A stretch of 8,798 bases of DNA, from assembly GCA_022510885.1 (NCBI GenBank), contig JAFLSP010000071.1:1-8798 (forward strand), in the 5' to 3' direction. Under the pieces are notes generated by a model. That model did no database searches, had not been told where the DNA came from, and worked only from the letters and a program-made list of their open reading frames with translations. Shown here in pieces: positions 1-6,729 of the stretch; position 1 is the first letter of the stretch, and each line of letters opens with the position of its first letter. Source of the DNA: Treponema sp. Lineage in GTDB: Bacteria > Spirochaetota > Spirochaetia > Treponematales > Treponemataceae. Made by a program: the position numbers and the translations under genes.

Positions 1-2
1 GC

Positions 3-44
3 AATCGTACCACGATTACAACTGAATCGTGGTACGATTACAAC
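3..44. repeat. 22-bp-period double hairpin repeat at left edge
   Basis: Two 20-bp copies lie at 3-22 and 25-44 (period 22). They are identical except for the central three bases (ACC in the first, GGT in the second). Each copy contains a small palindrome, AATCGT-N3-ACGATT. The 15-bp cores 3-17 and 25-39 are also exact reverse complements of each other, separated by ACAACTG, so the block is a direct repeat and an inverted repeat at once. On the minus strand it reads as a hairpin with stem ACGATT/AATCGT and loop CAGTTGT. The block stops abruptly at about 44, where the interrupted lipoprotein gene begins. This suggests the end of a mobile element extending leftwards, with repeated transposase-binding sites as in IS21-type ends. 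The repeat is seen directly; the element is inferred. Confidence 0.85.
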
Positions 45-141
45 GCGGGCATTTCGATAGCCCCAATGCCCGAGCCACTGGCGGTTAAAACGCAAGCCGA
101 CATGATTCCAAAAAATGCTATGGTAAAATAATTCTTTTCAT
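38..141 (-). pseudogene. 5' stub of a lipoprotein gene, frameshifted and cut by the edge repeat
   Basis: An ATG at 141-139 sits nine bases after an AGGAG Shine-Dalgarno (155-151) and a strong promoter. As written the frame stops after seven codons (MKRIILP). If the A4 run at 138-135 were A5, the frame would read MKKNYFTIAFFGIMSAC and then VLTASGSGIGAIEMPAL. That is a lysine start, a hydrophobic core and a lipobox-like MSAC with Cys at codon 17, so a typical lipoprotein signal peptide and mature start. After 34 codons it runs into the repeat, whose own bases supply the TAA stop (40-38). The gene therefore looks disabled twice, by a one-base deletion near the start and by insertion of the left-edge element. 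The mature part is too short to name a family. A sequencing or assembly error in the A run would remove the frameshift but not the truncation. Confidence 0.6.
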
Positions 142-167
142 CGGTGTTTTCTCCTCACATCAGCATG

Positions 168-176
168 ATTATACCA
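168..176 (-). promoter_or_regulatory. Extended -10 promoter of the broken lipoprotein gene
   Basis: On the minus strand the sequence TGGTATAAT is a perfect extended -10 (TGn-TATAAT). It lies about 27 bases before the ATG at 141, with the AGGAG ribosome binding site between. No good -35 is seen at the usual distance, which is common for extended -10 promoters. The intact promoter and ribosome binding site in front of a broken frame support recent decay. Confidence 0.6.
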
Positions 177-264
177 CATCTTCCGCTTATATCTTCCTCA
201 AACAAGGCTTCACTCAACGGGAAGCAAAACGGCACGGCACCGGGATTCGCGCAACGCGCCTTCC

Positions 265-293
265 TTGACCTATCTTCCGTACTATTATATTAT
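265..293 (+). promoter_or_regulatory. Promoter of the propeller/M23-like operon
   Basis: TTGACC at 265-270, a 17-base spacer and TATTAT at 288-293 give a sigma70-type promoter with ideal spacing, one mismatch in each box. Transcription would be expected to start near 300, almost on the ATG at 301, implying a leaderless or nearly leaderless message. An overlapping TATTAT at 283-288 would start a few bases earlier but at poor spacing. The TTG of the -35 box is also an in-frame possible start codon for the next gene, but the promoter explanation is better. The bases from 177 to 264 show nothing else recognisable. Confidence 0.55.
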
Positions 294-300
294 GGAGACC

Positions 301-1362
301 ATGAAAAAAAGACGAAAACTGCTCGTCCCGCTGTGCGTCTCGCTCTCGCTCGTGTACGTCATCGTGGCGGCGCGGCCGCTGAGAAAGGAGCTGCAGTTTC
401 TGCCGCAGTGGACGGTTGACGCGACCAAGGTCACGGCGCCGGACAATGCCGACTTTTCGGCTGCCATTCCGTTCCGGCTCGGGCAGACTGCCGGGTATTT
501 TACGGCGGACGGCAGCATCCTGCGCGTCATCACGTTCCCCTATAAGGCGGCGATTTCGCCCGCATACTACGCGCCCTACGGCACGAGCGACCGCAGCATC
601 GCTTTCTTTGCAAGCGACGGCACGAAGGCGGGCGACATTACGCGCGCGGGCTTCCCGTTCTTCTGGGAGGACAAGCAGTACCTGTTCCTGCCGGGCGGCG
701 CGGCATTCGCCAAGCTGGACGGCGGCGGGCAGGTGCAGTGGACGTATGAGGGCTACGCGCCCATCACCGCCTTCTCCTCTTCGCAGGGCGGATGCGTGGC
801 GGGCTATGCGGACGGCACGGTCGTCGCGTTCACCGACGACGGCGCGGTCGCGCAGCAGTTCGCCCCCGGCGGCAGCGCGTACCCCGTCATACTGGGGGCG
901 GACGTGTCGGCATCGGGCGCACTGGTGGCGTGCGTCTCCGGGCAGGACGAGCAGCGTCTCGTCATCGCAAAAAAATCATCCAACCACACCGAAATCATCC
1001 ACCACGAATACCTGCCGGAGCAGGCCACGCGACAGCGCGTCGTCCGCTTCAGCCGTGACGAAAGCACCGTATATTACGACCGCGCGGACGGCATCGGCGT
1101 GACGGACTGCAAGACAGGAAAGAGCCGATGCATTCCCCTGCGCGGGAACATCCTTTCCGTGCAGGAATCGGACACGAGCAGGACGGTGTTCGTTCTGAGC
1201 AAGGCGGGCAGCACGTACACCGTGCACGTCATCGAGCCGTTTGCCATCTCTGCGGGGTCGTTCAGTTTTGAGGCACAGGCGGCGTGCATGATGGTGCGTG
1301 GCGATGACCTGTTCGTGGGCAGGAACGGCAGCATCTCGTGCATACGCATGGTGCGCAGGTAG
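301..1362 (+). CDS. Membrane-anchored beta-propeller-like protein (353 aa)
   Basis: The N-terminus MKKRRKLLVPLCVSLSLVYV continues into IVAARPLRKE: a basic start, one hydrophobic segment (residues about 7-24) and no clear cleavage site, so a signal anchor with the rest outside the cytoplasmic membrane is likely. Residues about 60-350 form repeated short beta-strand blocks of WD40/PQQ-like type: DGSILRVITFP, GGGQVQWTYEGYAPI, GCVAGYADGTVVAFTDDGAV, ESTVYYDRADGIGVTD and DDLFVGRNGSISCI. This suggests a propeller of six or so blades, a scaffold or ligand-binding fold with no visible catalytic residues. ATG 301 is chosen because GGAG sits at 294-297, although the spacing is short. An in-frame TTG at 265 and ATG at 292 are less likely, as they overlap the promoter and the ribosome binding site. 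The next gene starts 10 bases after the stop with its Shine-Dalgarno overlapping this TAG, so the two are co-expressed and probably act together at the envelope. I do not recognise a named family. Confidence 0.85.
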   Translation: MKKRRKLLVPLCVSLSLVYVIVAARPLRKELQFLPQWTVDATKVTAPDNADFSAAIPFRLGQTAGYFTADGSILRVITFPYKAAISPAYYAPYGTSDRSIAFFASDGTKAGDITRAGFPFFWEDKQYLFLPGGAAFAKLDGGGQVQWTYEGYAPITAFSSSQGGCVAGYADGTVVAFTDDGAVAQQFAPGGSAYPVILGADVSASGALVACVSGQDEQRLVIAKKSSNHTEIIHHEYLPEQATRQRVVRFSRDESTVYYDRADGIGVTDCKTGKSRCIPLRGNILSVQESDTSRTVFVLSKAGSTYTVHVIEPFAISAGSFSFEAQAACMMVRGDDLFVGRNGSISCIRMVRR

Positions 1363-1372
1363 GAGGGAAGCA

Positions 1373-2233
1373 ATGAAACACGTGGCGACTATCGCACTCG
1401 CGCTCGGCACTGCCGCGGCGGGATTCGCGTTCGACTGGCCGCAGAACGCCATCCAGTCCGATTCGTTCTATTCTTATTTCGGGCAACGGCGCGGCGAAAC
1501 CATCAGCCCCTCGCTCATCTTCACCGACAGCGAGGACATCAAGGCGGCGGACAGCGGCAAGGTGATTGCGGTCATCAGCGAGCATTCCGCGGAAAGCGAC
1601 CTGTTCGAGAGCACCCTGGGGAACGCCGTCATCGTGGCGCACAAGGACAATCTCCTCACCGTCTACGCCAACCTCGACCGGGACGAGACGGGCGGACGCG
1701 ACGCGCTCGACCGCGTGGAGACCGGCACGGAATTCGGTGTCTGCGGGAACAGCGGCTGGCAGCAGGGCATGGCGAACCTCGAATTCCAGGTGGTCGATGC
1801 CGAGAACAAGGCCTTCATCAACCCGCGCGTCCTCATGCCGCGCGTGGGAAAAGAACTTGCGCTGAGCATACAGGACATTGTGGCGGTCAACCGCAAGGGC
1901 GCGGAATATCCGTTCAGCCTGTCAAAGCGGCTGCCGGCGGGCACGTACTATTTATACCGCAGGCGGCAGGAAACCGCCATGCCCTACCGCACCACCGTGT
2001 TCGTCAACGGCGCGGCGGTGGAGACGATTGCCTACGATATGCTCGTGCAAAACGACAAGGCGCTGTGCGTCATCGGGCAGAAGCACTACCCTGCCACGCT
2101 GCTCTACCCCGACGACCGCCACCAGCTGCTCGCCGAAATCGCCATTCCCAAGGGCAGAAGCACGATAAGCATCGTCGCTACGGACATCCTTGGCAAGGAA
2201 ACGTCGCTCGCCTACACGATTGAGGCGCAATAA
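1373..2233 (+). CDS. Exported M23/LytM-like protein without zinc ligands (286 aa)
   Basis: A perfect AGGAGG (1361-1366), six bases from ATG 1373, fixes the start. A longer upstream frame lies inside the previous gene and is rejected. Residues 1-19 are a signal peptide (MKHVATIALALGTAAAGFA), giving an exported product. Residues about 41-155 follow the M23 (LytM) peptidase layout: DIKAADSGKVIAV, then LGNAVIVAHKDNLLTVYANL, then VETGTEFGVCGNSG, then ANLEFQVVD and an IN-P ending. The metal-binding residues are absent. The H..xD element is replaced by S45...I49, the YAHL histidine by N100, and the HLHFE pair by N135 and E137. H90 is retained. It is therefore probably a non-catalytic LytM-like protein, a type known to regulate other cell-wall hydrolases (EnvC, NlpD). 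Residues about 176-286 look like an all-beta Ig-like domain (TYYLYRR, TTVFVNG, STISIVATD). It is the last gene of a two-gene unit ending at a hairpin terminator. Confidence 0.85.
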   Translation: MKHVATIALALGTAAAGFAFDWPQNAIQSDSFYSYFGQRRGETISPSLIFTDSEDIKAADSGKVIAVISEHSAESDLFESTLGNAVIVAHKDNLLTVYANLDRDETGGRDALDRVETGTEFGVCGNSGWQQGMANLEFQVVDAENKAFINPRVLMPRVGKELALSIQDIVAVNRKGAEYPFSLSKRLPAGTYYLYRRRQETAMPYRTTVFVNGAAVETIAYDMLVQNDKALCVIGQKHYPATLLYPDDRHQLLAEIAIPKGRSTISIVATDILGKETSLAYTIEAQ

Positions 2234-2260
2234 AAAAAGCGGGCGCACCGCCCGCTTTTT
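2234..2260. terminator. Strong bidirectional intrinsic terminator
   Basis: AAAAAGCGGGCG (2234-2245), loop CAC, and the complementary CGCCCGCTTTTT (2249-2260) make a perfect 12-bp stem with a run of T on either strand's 3' side. It begins right at the stop codon of the plus-strand M23-like gene and lies 20 bases beyond the stop of the minus-strand metQ, so it can end both convergent transcripts. Confidence 0.93.
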
Positions 2261-2280
2261 CGGTCAACCCGCTGTTCAGA

Positions 2281-3072
2281 TTAGAACACCGCCACGACTT
2301 CGCCGTTCGGATAGTGCTCGGCGATGTAGTCCCGCACTTTTTGGGTCTTGAGCGCCGCCACCAGCTTCCGAATATTCTCGTCGTTCTGCCGGCCGTCCTT
2401 CACCGCGACCACGTTCACGTATGGAGATGACGCGCCCTCCACGACAAGCCCGTCGTTCGATGCCGTCAGCCCCGCGTTGAGCGCGTAGTTGCCGTTGATG
2501 ACCGCCGCGTCCACGTCGTCCAGCACGCGCGGCAGGCTCGCCGCCTCAATCTCGACGAACGTAAAGCCGTGCGCGTTCTCCGTGATGTCAGTCGGCGTGG
2601 CAGTCAGCCCGGCAGCCGGGTCAAGCGCGATATACCCCTCCGCCTGCAACAGCAGCAGCGCGCGTCCTTCGTTGGTCGGGTCGTTCGGAATGGCAACCGA
2701 CGCGCCGTCGGGGATGTCCGCCGCGCTCGAATATTTGTGCGAATAGAGAGCCAGCGGCTCAACGTGGATGCCCGCCGCGTTCACCAGGTGATAGCCGCGC
2801 TCCTCGTTGAAGCTTTCCAAATACGGGATGTGCTGAAAAAAGTTCGCGTCAATCTGCCCGTTCTCCACCGCCTCGTTCGGGGTCACGTAATCGGTGAACT
2901 CAATCACCTCAAGCTTCACGCCCTCCGCCGCCAGGTCGTCCACCACCAGGCTCAGAATCGCCGCGTGCGGCTCGGGAGTCGCCCCCACCCGCAACACGTC
3001 CGCCGACTTCTTCTGACAGCCCGTCGCAACCAGCGCGACCGCCGCCACTGCAAGCATCAAGCCTTTTTTCAT
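2281..3072 (-). CDS. metQ: MetQ/NlpA-type methionine-binding lipoprotein (263 aa)
   Basis: Substrate-binding lipoprotein of a methionine ABC importer (NlpA/MetQ family), held on the outer face of the cytoplasmic membrane. MKKGLMLAVAAVALVATGC is a lipoprotein signal with Cys at residue 19; the lipobox is relaxed (ATGC rather than LAGC), as is common in spirochaetes. Family hallmarks in order are VGATPEPHAAIL (29-40), EFTDYVTPNEAV (58-69), DANFFQHIPYL (75-85), IPNDPTNEGRALLLL (128-142) and INGNYALNAGL (192-202), all parts of the methionine pocket. Full length for the family. The start is set by AGAGG seven bases upstream; the longer frame from 3126 runs through the promoter. No MetN ATPase or MetI permease gene is adjacent, so the partners must lie elsewhere. 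T. pallidum likewise has a lone MetQ homologue (Tp32), from memory. Other NlpA members bind other amino acids, so methionine is the likely but unproven ligand. Confidence 0.93.
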   Translation of the reverse strand: MKKGLMLAVAAVALVATGCQKKSADVLRVGATPEPHAAILSLVVDDLAAEGVKLEVIEFTDYVTPNEAVENGQIDANFFQHIPYLESFNEERGYHLVNAAGIHVEPLALYSHKYSSAADIPDGASVAIPNDPTNEGRALLLLQAEGYIALDPAAGLTATPTDITENAHGFTFVEIEAASLPRVLDDVDAAVINGNYALNAGLTASNDGLVVEGASSPYVNVVAVKDGRQNDENIRKLVAALKTQKVRDYIAEHYPNGEVVAVF

Positions 3073-3102
3073 CGTTCTACCTCTTTTATAAGAATTTCTC
3101 TC

Positions 3103-3131
3103 AGTATGCCGATAATTCCCTACCATGTCAA
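3103..3131 (-). promoter_or_regulatory. metQ promoter
   Basis: On the minus strand a perfect TTGACA (3131-3126), a 17-base spacer and CATACT (3108-3103) form a sigma70-type promoter. The start point would be near 3096, giving a leader of about 24 bases. That is too short for a SAM riboswitch or T-box, so no RNA-based methionine control is visible. It lies in the 96-base gap after mnmA, so metQ can be expressed independently of the operon upstream. No clear intrinsic terminator is seen after mnmA. Confidence 0.75.
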
Positions 3132-3168
3132 TAAAGAATGACGCGCCGCCGGAGGGCTTGCGCCGCGC

Positions 3169-4332
3169 TCACGGCAGTGCCGTGCTGATGATGCCGCCGC
3201 CGACAATCACGTTGTCGATATACAGCACGGCAGACTGCCCCGGCGCGACCGCCCGCTGCGGCTCGGCAAAGGTGATGCGCCATGCCGCGCCCGCAGGCTG
3301 AGCGTCCGCCGCAACAGGCTCGACGCGGCACGCAACCGGACGGCTCGCGAGCCTGATTTTCACCTGCGCGTCAAAGGGCGCGTCCGGCACGACGTCCGCC
3401 GGCCACACACAGTCGTCGGCAATCAGCCCACCGCAGAGCAGGTCGTCGTTGTCGGCAAGCACCACGAGGTGCTTCTGCGCGTCAATCGAATGCACGTACA
3501 GCGGCCGCGTGGACGAAACGCCCAGCCCGCGCCGCTGCCCCACCGTAAAATGCTCAATGCCCTGATGATGCCCCAGCACGTGCCCGTCCAAATCGATGAT
3601 GTCGCCGGGAATGCCGGGCTTGTCGCTGAACAGATAGGAAACATACTCGGGCGGCATAAAGTCCTGGCTTTCCGCGCGCTCGGCGGCAACCAGTCCGCGC
3701 GCGCGCGCCATGGCGAACACGTCCTTTTTCGCCGTCAGTCCGAGCGGGAAACGCACCTTCTCCAGGGTTTCGCTCGGAATGCGGTAGAGGAAATACGCCT
3801 GGTCTTTGGTTATGTCGGCGGCGCAGGCAATCATCACGGGCGTTTTGCCGCTGCCCCACACGCCCGCCGCCGGGCGCACCGTGCGCGCGTAATGCCCCGT
3901 GCAGAAACAGTCGTACTGAATGCCCATGTCCTGCACGCCCCGCAGCAGCGCGCCGAATTTGATGAAACTGTTGCAGCGCACGCAGGGATTGGGCGTCCGC
4001 CCCGCGCGGTATTCCGCCTTAAAATAGTCAAGCACCAGCCGCTGATAGTCGTCTTTTACGTCGATGACGTGATAGTCGATGCCCCGCTCCGCGCAGAACG
4101 CCCTGCACGCCTCGATGTCCTCGGCCTCGTCCGGCCCGTAGCACGAGCCTTTGAGCTTCCGTCCGTCCGGCAGGGGCGGCAGGTCGCCCTTCCACAACGC
4201 CATCGTCACGCCGATGACCCTGCACCCGCGCTCCTGCAACAGCGCCGCCACGAGCGTGGAGTCAACGCCGCCGCTCATGCCGACCAGAACCGTATCGCCC
4301 GCCCGGGGCTGTTCAATTTCCGTGTACTGCAC
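3169..4332 (-). CDS. mnmA: tRNA-specific 2-thiouridylase MnmA (387 aa)
   Basis: Makes 2-thiouridine at wobble U34 of Lys, Glu and Gln tRNAs, using ATP to activate the base and a relayed persulfide sulfur. Motifs: PP-loop SGGVDS (20-25), CYGP (64-67), TPNPCVRCNSFIKFG (113-127) with the conserved active-site cysteine C120 in a CxxC, TGHYAR (145-150), ITKDQAYFLYRI (174-185), FPLG (195-198), HFTVGQRRGLG (261-271) and the C-terminal beta-barrel PGQSAVLY...GGGII (374-382). Length is normal. The second catalytic cysteine, usually in an ESQD-x-C block, is missing: the block reads ESQDFMPPEY (221-230). The start is a GTG with no visible Shine-Dalgarno, 12 bases after the exonuclease stop, so translation probably depends on coupling or reinitiation. 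It is the last gene of the four-gene minus-strand operon. TtcA and other PP-loop enzymes are excluded by the MnmA-specific motifs. Confidence 0.95.
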   Translation of the reverse strand: MQYTEIEQPRAGDTVLVGMSGGVDSTLVAALLQERGCRVIGVTMALWKGDLPPLPDGRKLKGSCYGPDEAEDIEACRAFCAERGIDYHVIDVKDDYQRLVLDYFKAEYRAGRTPNPCVRCNSFIKFGALLRGVQDMGIQYDCFCTGHYARTVRPAAGVWGSGKTPVMIACAADITKDQAYFLYRIPSETLEKVRFPLGLTAKKDVFAMARARGLVAAERAESQDFMPPEYVSYLFSDKPGIPGDIIDLDGHVLGHHQGIEHFTVGQRRGLGVSSTRPLYVHSIDAQKHLVVLADNDDLLCGGLIADDCVWPADVVPDAPFDAQVKIRLASRPVACRVEPVAADAQPAGAAWRITFAEPQRAVAPGQSAVLYIDNVIVGGGIISTALP

Positions 4333-4344
4333 GGGGTCAGTATA

Positions 4345-4947
4345 TCAGAACAACTGCCGTTCCACAACCACGGGCTTCTGCTGGCTCATCGTGTCGCGGA
4401 TACAGCGCAGGAACACTTCCATGCAGACGCGGGCATCGTCGCAGGCACGGTGCGCCGCCGTCACCGCAATGCCGAACTGCGCCGCAAGCGCCTGCAACTT
4501 CCAGTGCCCGTTTTCGGGATATGCCCAGCGGCTTAAAGCAAGCGTGTCGATTGCCTGATGGGTCAGCGCGAGCAGCCCGCAGCGTTTCAGTGCCGCGTCG
4601 GTGAATTTGATGTCGAACAGCGCGTTGTGCGCGACAAGCACACAGCCGTCCGCAAAGCGCAGGAAATCGGGCAGGACGGCAGCGATGTCCGGCGCGTCCC
4701 GCACCATGTCGTCGGTGATATGGGAAACCTGCTGGCACACGGGCGGCAGGGGAATGCCGGGGTTGACCAGCGTGTTGAACGTGTCAAGCACGCCGTCCTT
4801 GGTGAATTTGACTGCCCCCAGCTCGATGATGTGGTCGTACTGGGGGAACAGTCCCGTCGTCTCAGTGTCGAACGCGCAGAAGACCGTACCGCCCTGCAAC
4901 AGGCGGTACAGCCGACTGAAATCCCTGAGCAGCTTAGTTCGCGGCAT
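4345..4947 (-). CDS. DEDDh 3'-5' exonuclease, DNA polymerase III epsilon-like (200 aa)
   Basis: All five residues of a DEDDh exonuclease are visible: Exo I FDTETTGL (D27, E29), Exo II AHNALFDIKF (H107-N108, D112) and Exo III HRACDDA (H166, D171). GAVKF and NP-IPLPP in between match the DnaQ/PolC-exonuclease group. It is single-domain and soluble, acting on DNA 3' ends in proofreading or repair. At 200 aa it is near the size of stand-alone epsilon subunits, but the C-terminal polymerase-binding tail is short, so DnaQ proper versus a DnaQ-like repair exonuclease or oligoribonuclease-type enzyme cannot be decided here. The chosen ATG at 4947 overlaps the end of the upstream mutase gene by 14 bases and has no clear Shine-Dalgarno, pointing to translational coupling. 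The longer frame starting at 5016 lies wholly inside the mutase gene and is rejected. Confidence 0.88.
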   Translation of the reverse strand: MPRTKLLRDFSRLYRLLQGGTVFCAFDTETTGLFPQYDHIIELGAVKFTKDGVLDTFNTLVNPGIPLPPVCQQVSHITDDMVRDAPDIAAVLPDFLRFADGCVLVAHNALFDIKFTDAALKRCGLLALTHQAIDTLALSRWAYPENGHWKLQALAAQFGIAVTAAHRACDDARVCMEVFLRCIRDTMSQQKPVVVERQLF

Positions 4948-6712
4948 CAAGGATTGCTTTGATTTCCGCGGCAATCTTGTCGCAGAGCACGCCCGCTTCC
5001 TTGCGCGCCGCATCAAGCCCCGCGTCGTTCCCGCCCGCGACCGGCGTGCGGCTGTTGATGTAGAACTTGATTTTCGGCTCGGTTCCGCTCGGGCGCGCGC
5101 TCACAATCGTGCCGCCGTCCAGGAAGAACTGGAGCACGTTGCTCTTGGGGAAGGGCAGCGGCGTCTTCTTGCCCGCGTCCGCCGGGTCAAACTCCACCTG
5201 CGTGCCGATGTCGCGGATTTTGAGCACGGTCTTCCCGCCGAGCGTCTTCAAGCCTTCGGTGCGCAGTTTGGTCATAATGCCGTCCATGACCGTCTTTCCG
5301 CTCGCGCCGGGGAAATACTGGCTTATCGAGCGGTCCTCAAAGTAGCCGTACTCCTTGTACATGTCGTTCAGGTGGTCAAGCAGGCTGATGCCCTTGCTGC
5401 GCCAGTAGAGCGTCATCTCCGAGCACATAGCCGCCGCGGAAACGCCGTCCTTGTCCATCACCTCTTTCTCGACCTTGTAGCCGTAGCTCTCCTCCAGGCC
5501 GAACACGTAGCTCTTGCTGCCGTCCTTCTCGAACTCGTCCTCAATCGCGGCAATCCACTTGAAGCCCGTCAGGCACTCAAGCAGCTCCACGCCGTATTTC
5601 TGGCAGATGGCATCCACGAACGGGCTGGTGACGATGGAGCGGATGCAGGCGGGATTCTTGGGCATGCCCCTTTCCTTGTGGCTCAGCAGCACGTACTCGC
5701 ACAGCAGCGCGCCCATCTGGTTGCCGCTCACCAGCACGAACTTGCCGTCCTTGTCCGGGAACGCCGTGCCGAAGCGGTCCGCGTCGGGGTCGGTCGCCAT
5801 CACCACGTCCGCCTTCTCCTTCTCGCCGAGCGCGACCGCCAGTTTGAGCGCGGGCGCTTCCTCGGGGTTCGGCTTGTCCGCCGTGGGGAAATTGCCGTCC
5901 GGCTCGCGCTGCTCGGGCACGGTGATGACCTTCAGCCCCAGGTCGCCCAGGACTTTCTCCACGTGCATCGCGCCCGTGCCGTGCAGCGGCGTGTAGACGA
6001 TTTTGACTTCCTTCGCCTTCTCGCGAATCAAGTCCGGGCGGAACAGCTGCCGCTTGCACATCTCCCAGTATTTCTCGTCGATTTCCTTGTCAATCAGCAC
6101 GAGCTTGCCGCTGGCGATGGCCTCCTCTTTCGTGACCGACTTGACTTCCGTGACCGCGTTCACTTCCTTTATAATGCCCACGTCGTGCGGCTCGATGACC
6201 TGCGCGCCGTTGTCCCAGTACGCCTTGTAGCCGTTGTACTGCTTGGGATTGTGGCTCGCCGTCACGACCACGCCCGTCTGCGCCTTCAGCTCGCGGATGG
6301 CGAACGAAAGCTCCGGCGTGGGGCGCAAGCCCGTGAACAGGTACGCCTTGATGCCGTTCGCCGCGAAGATGCGCGCCGTCGCCTCGGCAAACACGTCGCT
6401 GTTGTTGCGGCTGTCGTAGGCGACCACCGCGCTCAGCTCGCCCTTTTTCGCCTTCTCGGGGAAGGCCTTTATCACGTAGTTCGCCAAGCCCTGCGTCGCC
6501 AGGTTGATTTCAAGCGGGTTCATGCGGTTCGTGCCGCCGCCCATCACGCCGCGCAGGCCGCCCGTCCCGAATTCGAGCGACTGGAAGAAGCGGTCCTCCA
6601 GCTCCTTCATGTCCTCCTTGGCGACCAGCTCCTCCACTTCCTTGCGGAACTTCTCGTCCTTCTCTTCGGCAATGTATTTCTTTGCCCGTTCCAGAATCTC
6701 TGCCTTCTCCAT
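4934..6712 (-). CDS. Phosphoglucomutase/phosphomannomutase, large alpha-D-phosphohexomutase (592 aa)
   Basis: Interconverts hexose-1-phosphate and hexose-6-phosphate in the cytoplasm through a phosphoserine intermediate, linking glycolysis with sugar-nucleotide and polysaccharide synthesis. The four signature loops are intact: phosphoserine TASHNPKQYNGYKAY (151-165, Ser153), metal loop DPDADRFG (D308, D310, D312), sugar-specificity loop GLEESYGY (405-412) and phosphate loop RPSGTEPKIKFY (540-551). The N-terminal FGTGGLRG (48-55) is the usual domain 1 opening. Length fits the PGM2-like bacterial subgroup, in which glucose or deoxyribose/ribose phosphates can be substrates; specificity is not readable. 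GGAGGAG (6724-6718), five bases before ATG 6712, fixes the start, and the frame upstream of it is spurious. It is the second operon gene, 17 bases after the other mutase. Its stop codon lies inside the exonuclease gene. Confidence 0.95.
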   Translation of the reverse strand: MEKAEILERAKKYIAEEKDEKFRKEVEELVAKEDMKELEDRFFQSLEFGTGGLRGVMGGGTNRMNPLEINLATQGLANYVIKAFPEKAKKGELSAVVAYDSRNNSDVFAEATARIFAANGIKAYLFTGLRPTPELSFAIRELKAQTGVVVTASHNPKQYNGYKAYWDNGAQVIEPHDVGIIKEVNAVTEVKSVTKEEAIASGKLVLIDKEIDEKYWEMCKRQLFRPDLIREKAKEVKIVYTPLHGTGAMHVEKVLGDLGLKVITVPEQREPDGNFPTADKPNPEEAPALKLAVALGEKEKADVVMATDPDADRFGTAFPDKDGKFVLVSGNQMGALLCEYVLLSHKERGMPKNPACIRSIVTSPFVDAICQKYGVELLECLTGFKWIAAIEDEFEKDGSKSYVFGLEESYGYKVEKEVMDKDGVSAAAMCSEMTLYWRSKGISLLDHLNDMYKEYGYFEDRSISQYFPGASGKTVMDGIMTKLRTEGLKTLGGKTVLKIRDIGTQVEFDPADAGKKTPLPFPKSNVLQFFLDGGTIVSARPSGTEPKIKFYINSRTPVAGGNDAGLDAARKEAGVLCDKIAAEIKAILDAAN

Positions 6713-6729
6713 ACGTACTCCTCCGGCCG

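Noticed and set aside
3073..3102. SAM riboswitch or T-box in front of metQ
   Set aside because: The predicted leader is only about 24 bases and holds no conserved riboswitch core.
3139..3168. Terminator after mnmA
   Set aside because: GC-rich but only about four bases pair, and no clean T run follows. No convincing stem.
3696..3708. Alternating CG run (also a GC run at 7909-7920), possible Z-DNA
   Set aside because: Both fall inside coding sequence as Ala/Arg codons in a GC-rich genome; expected from composition.
3469..4536. A 355-codon plus-strand frame across mnmA and the exonuclease gene
   Set aside because: Crosses two genuine genes in antisense, rich in Arg/His, no ribosome binding site or motif.
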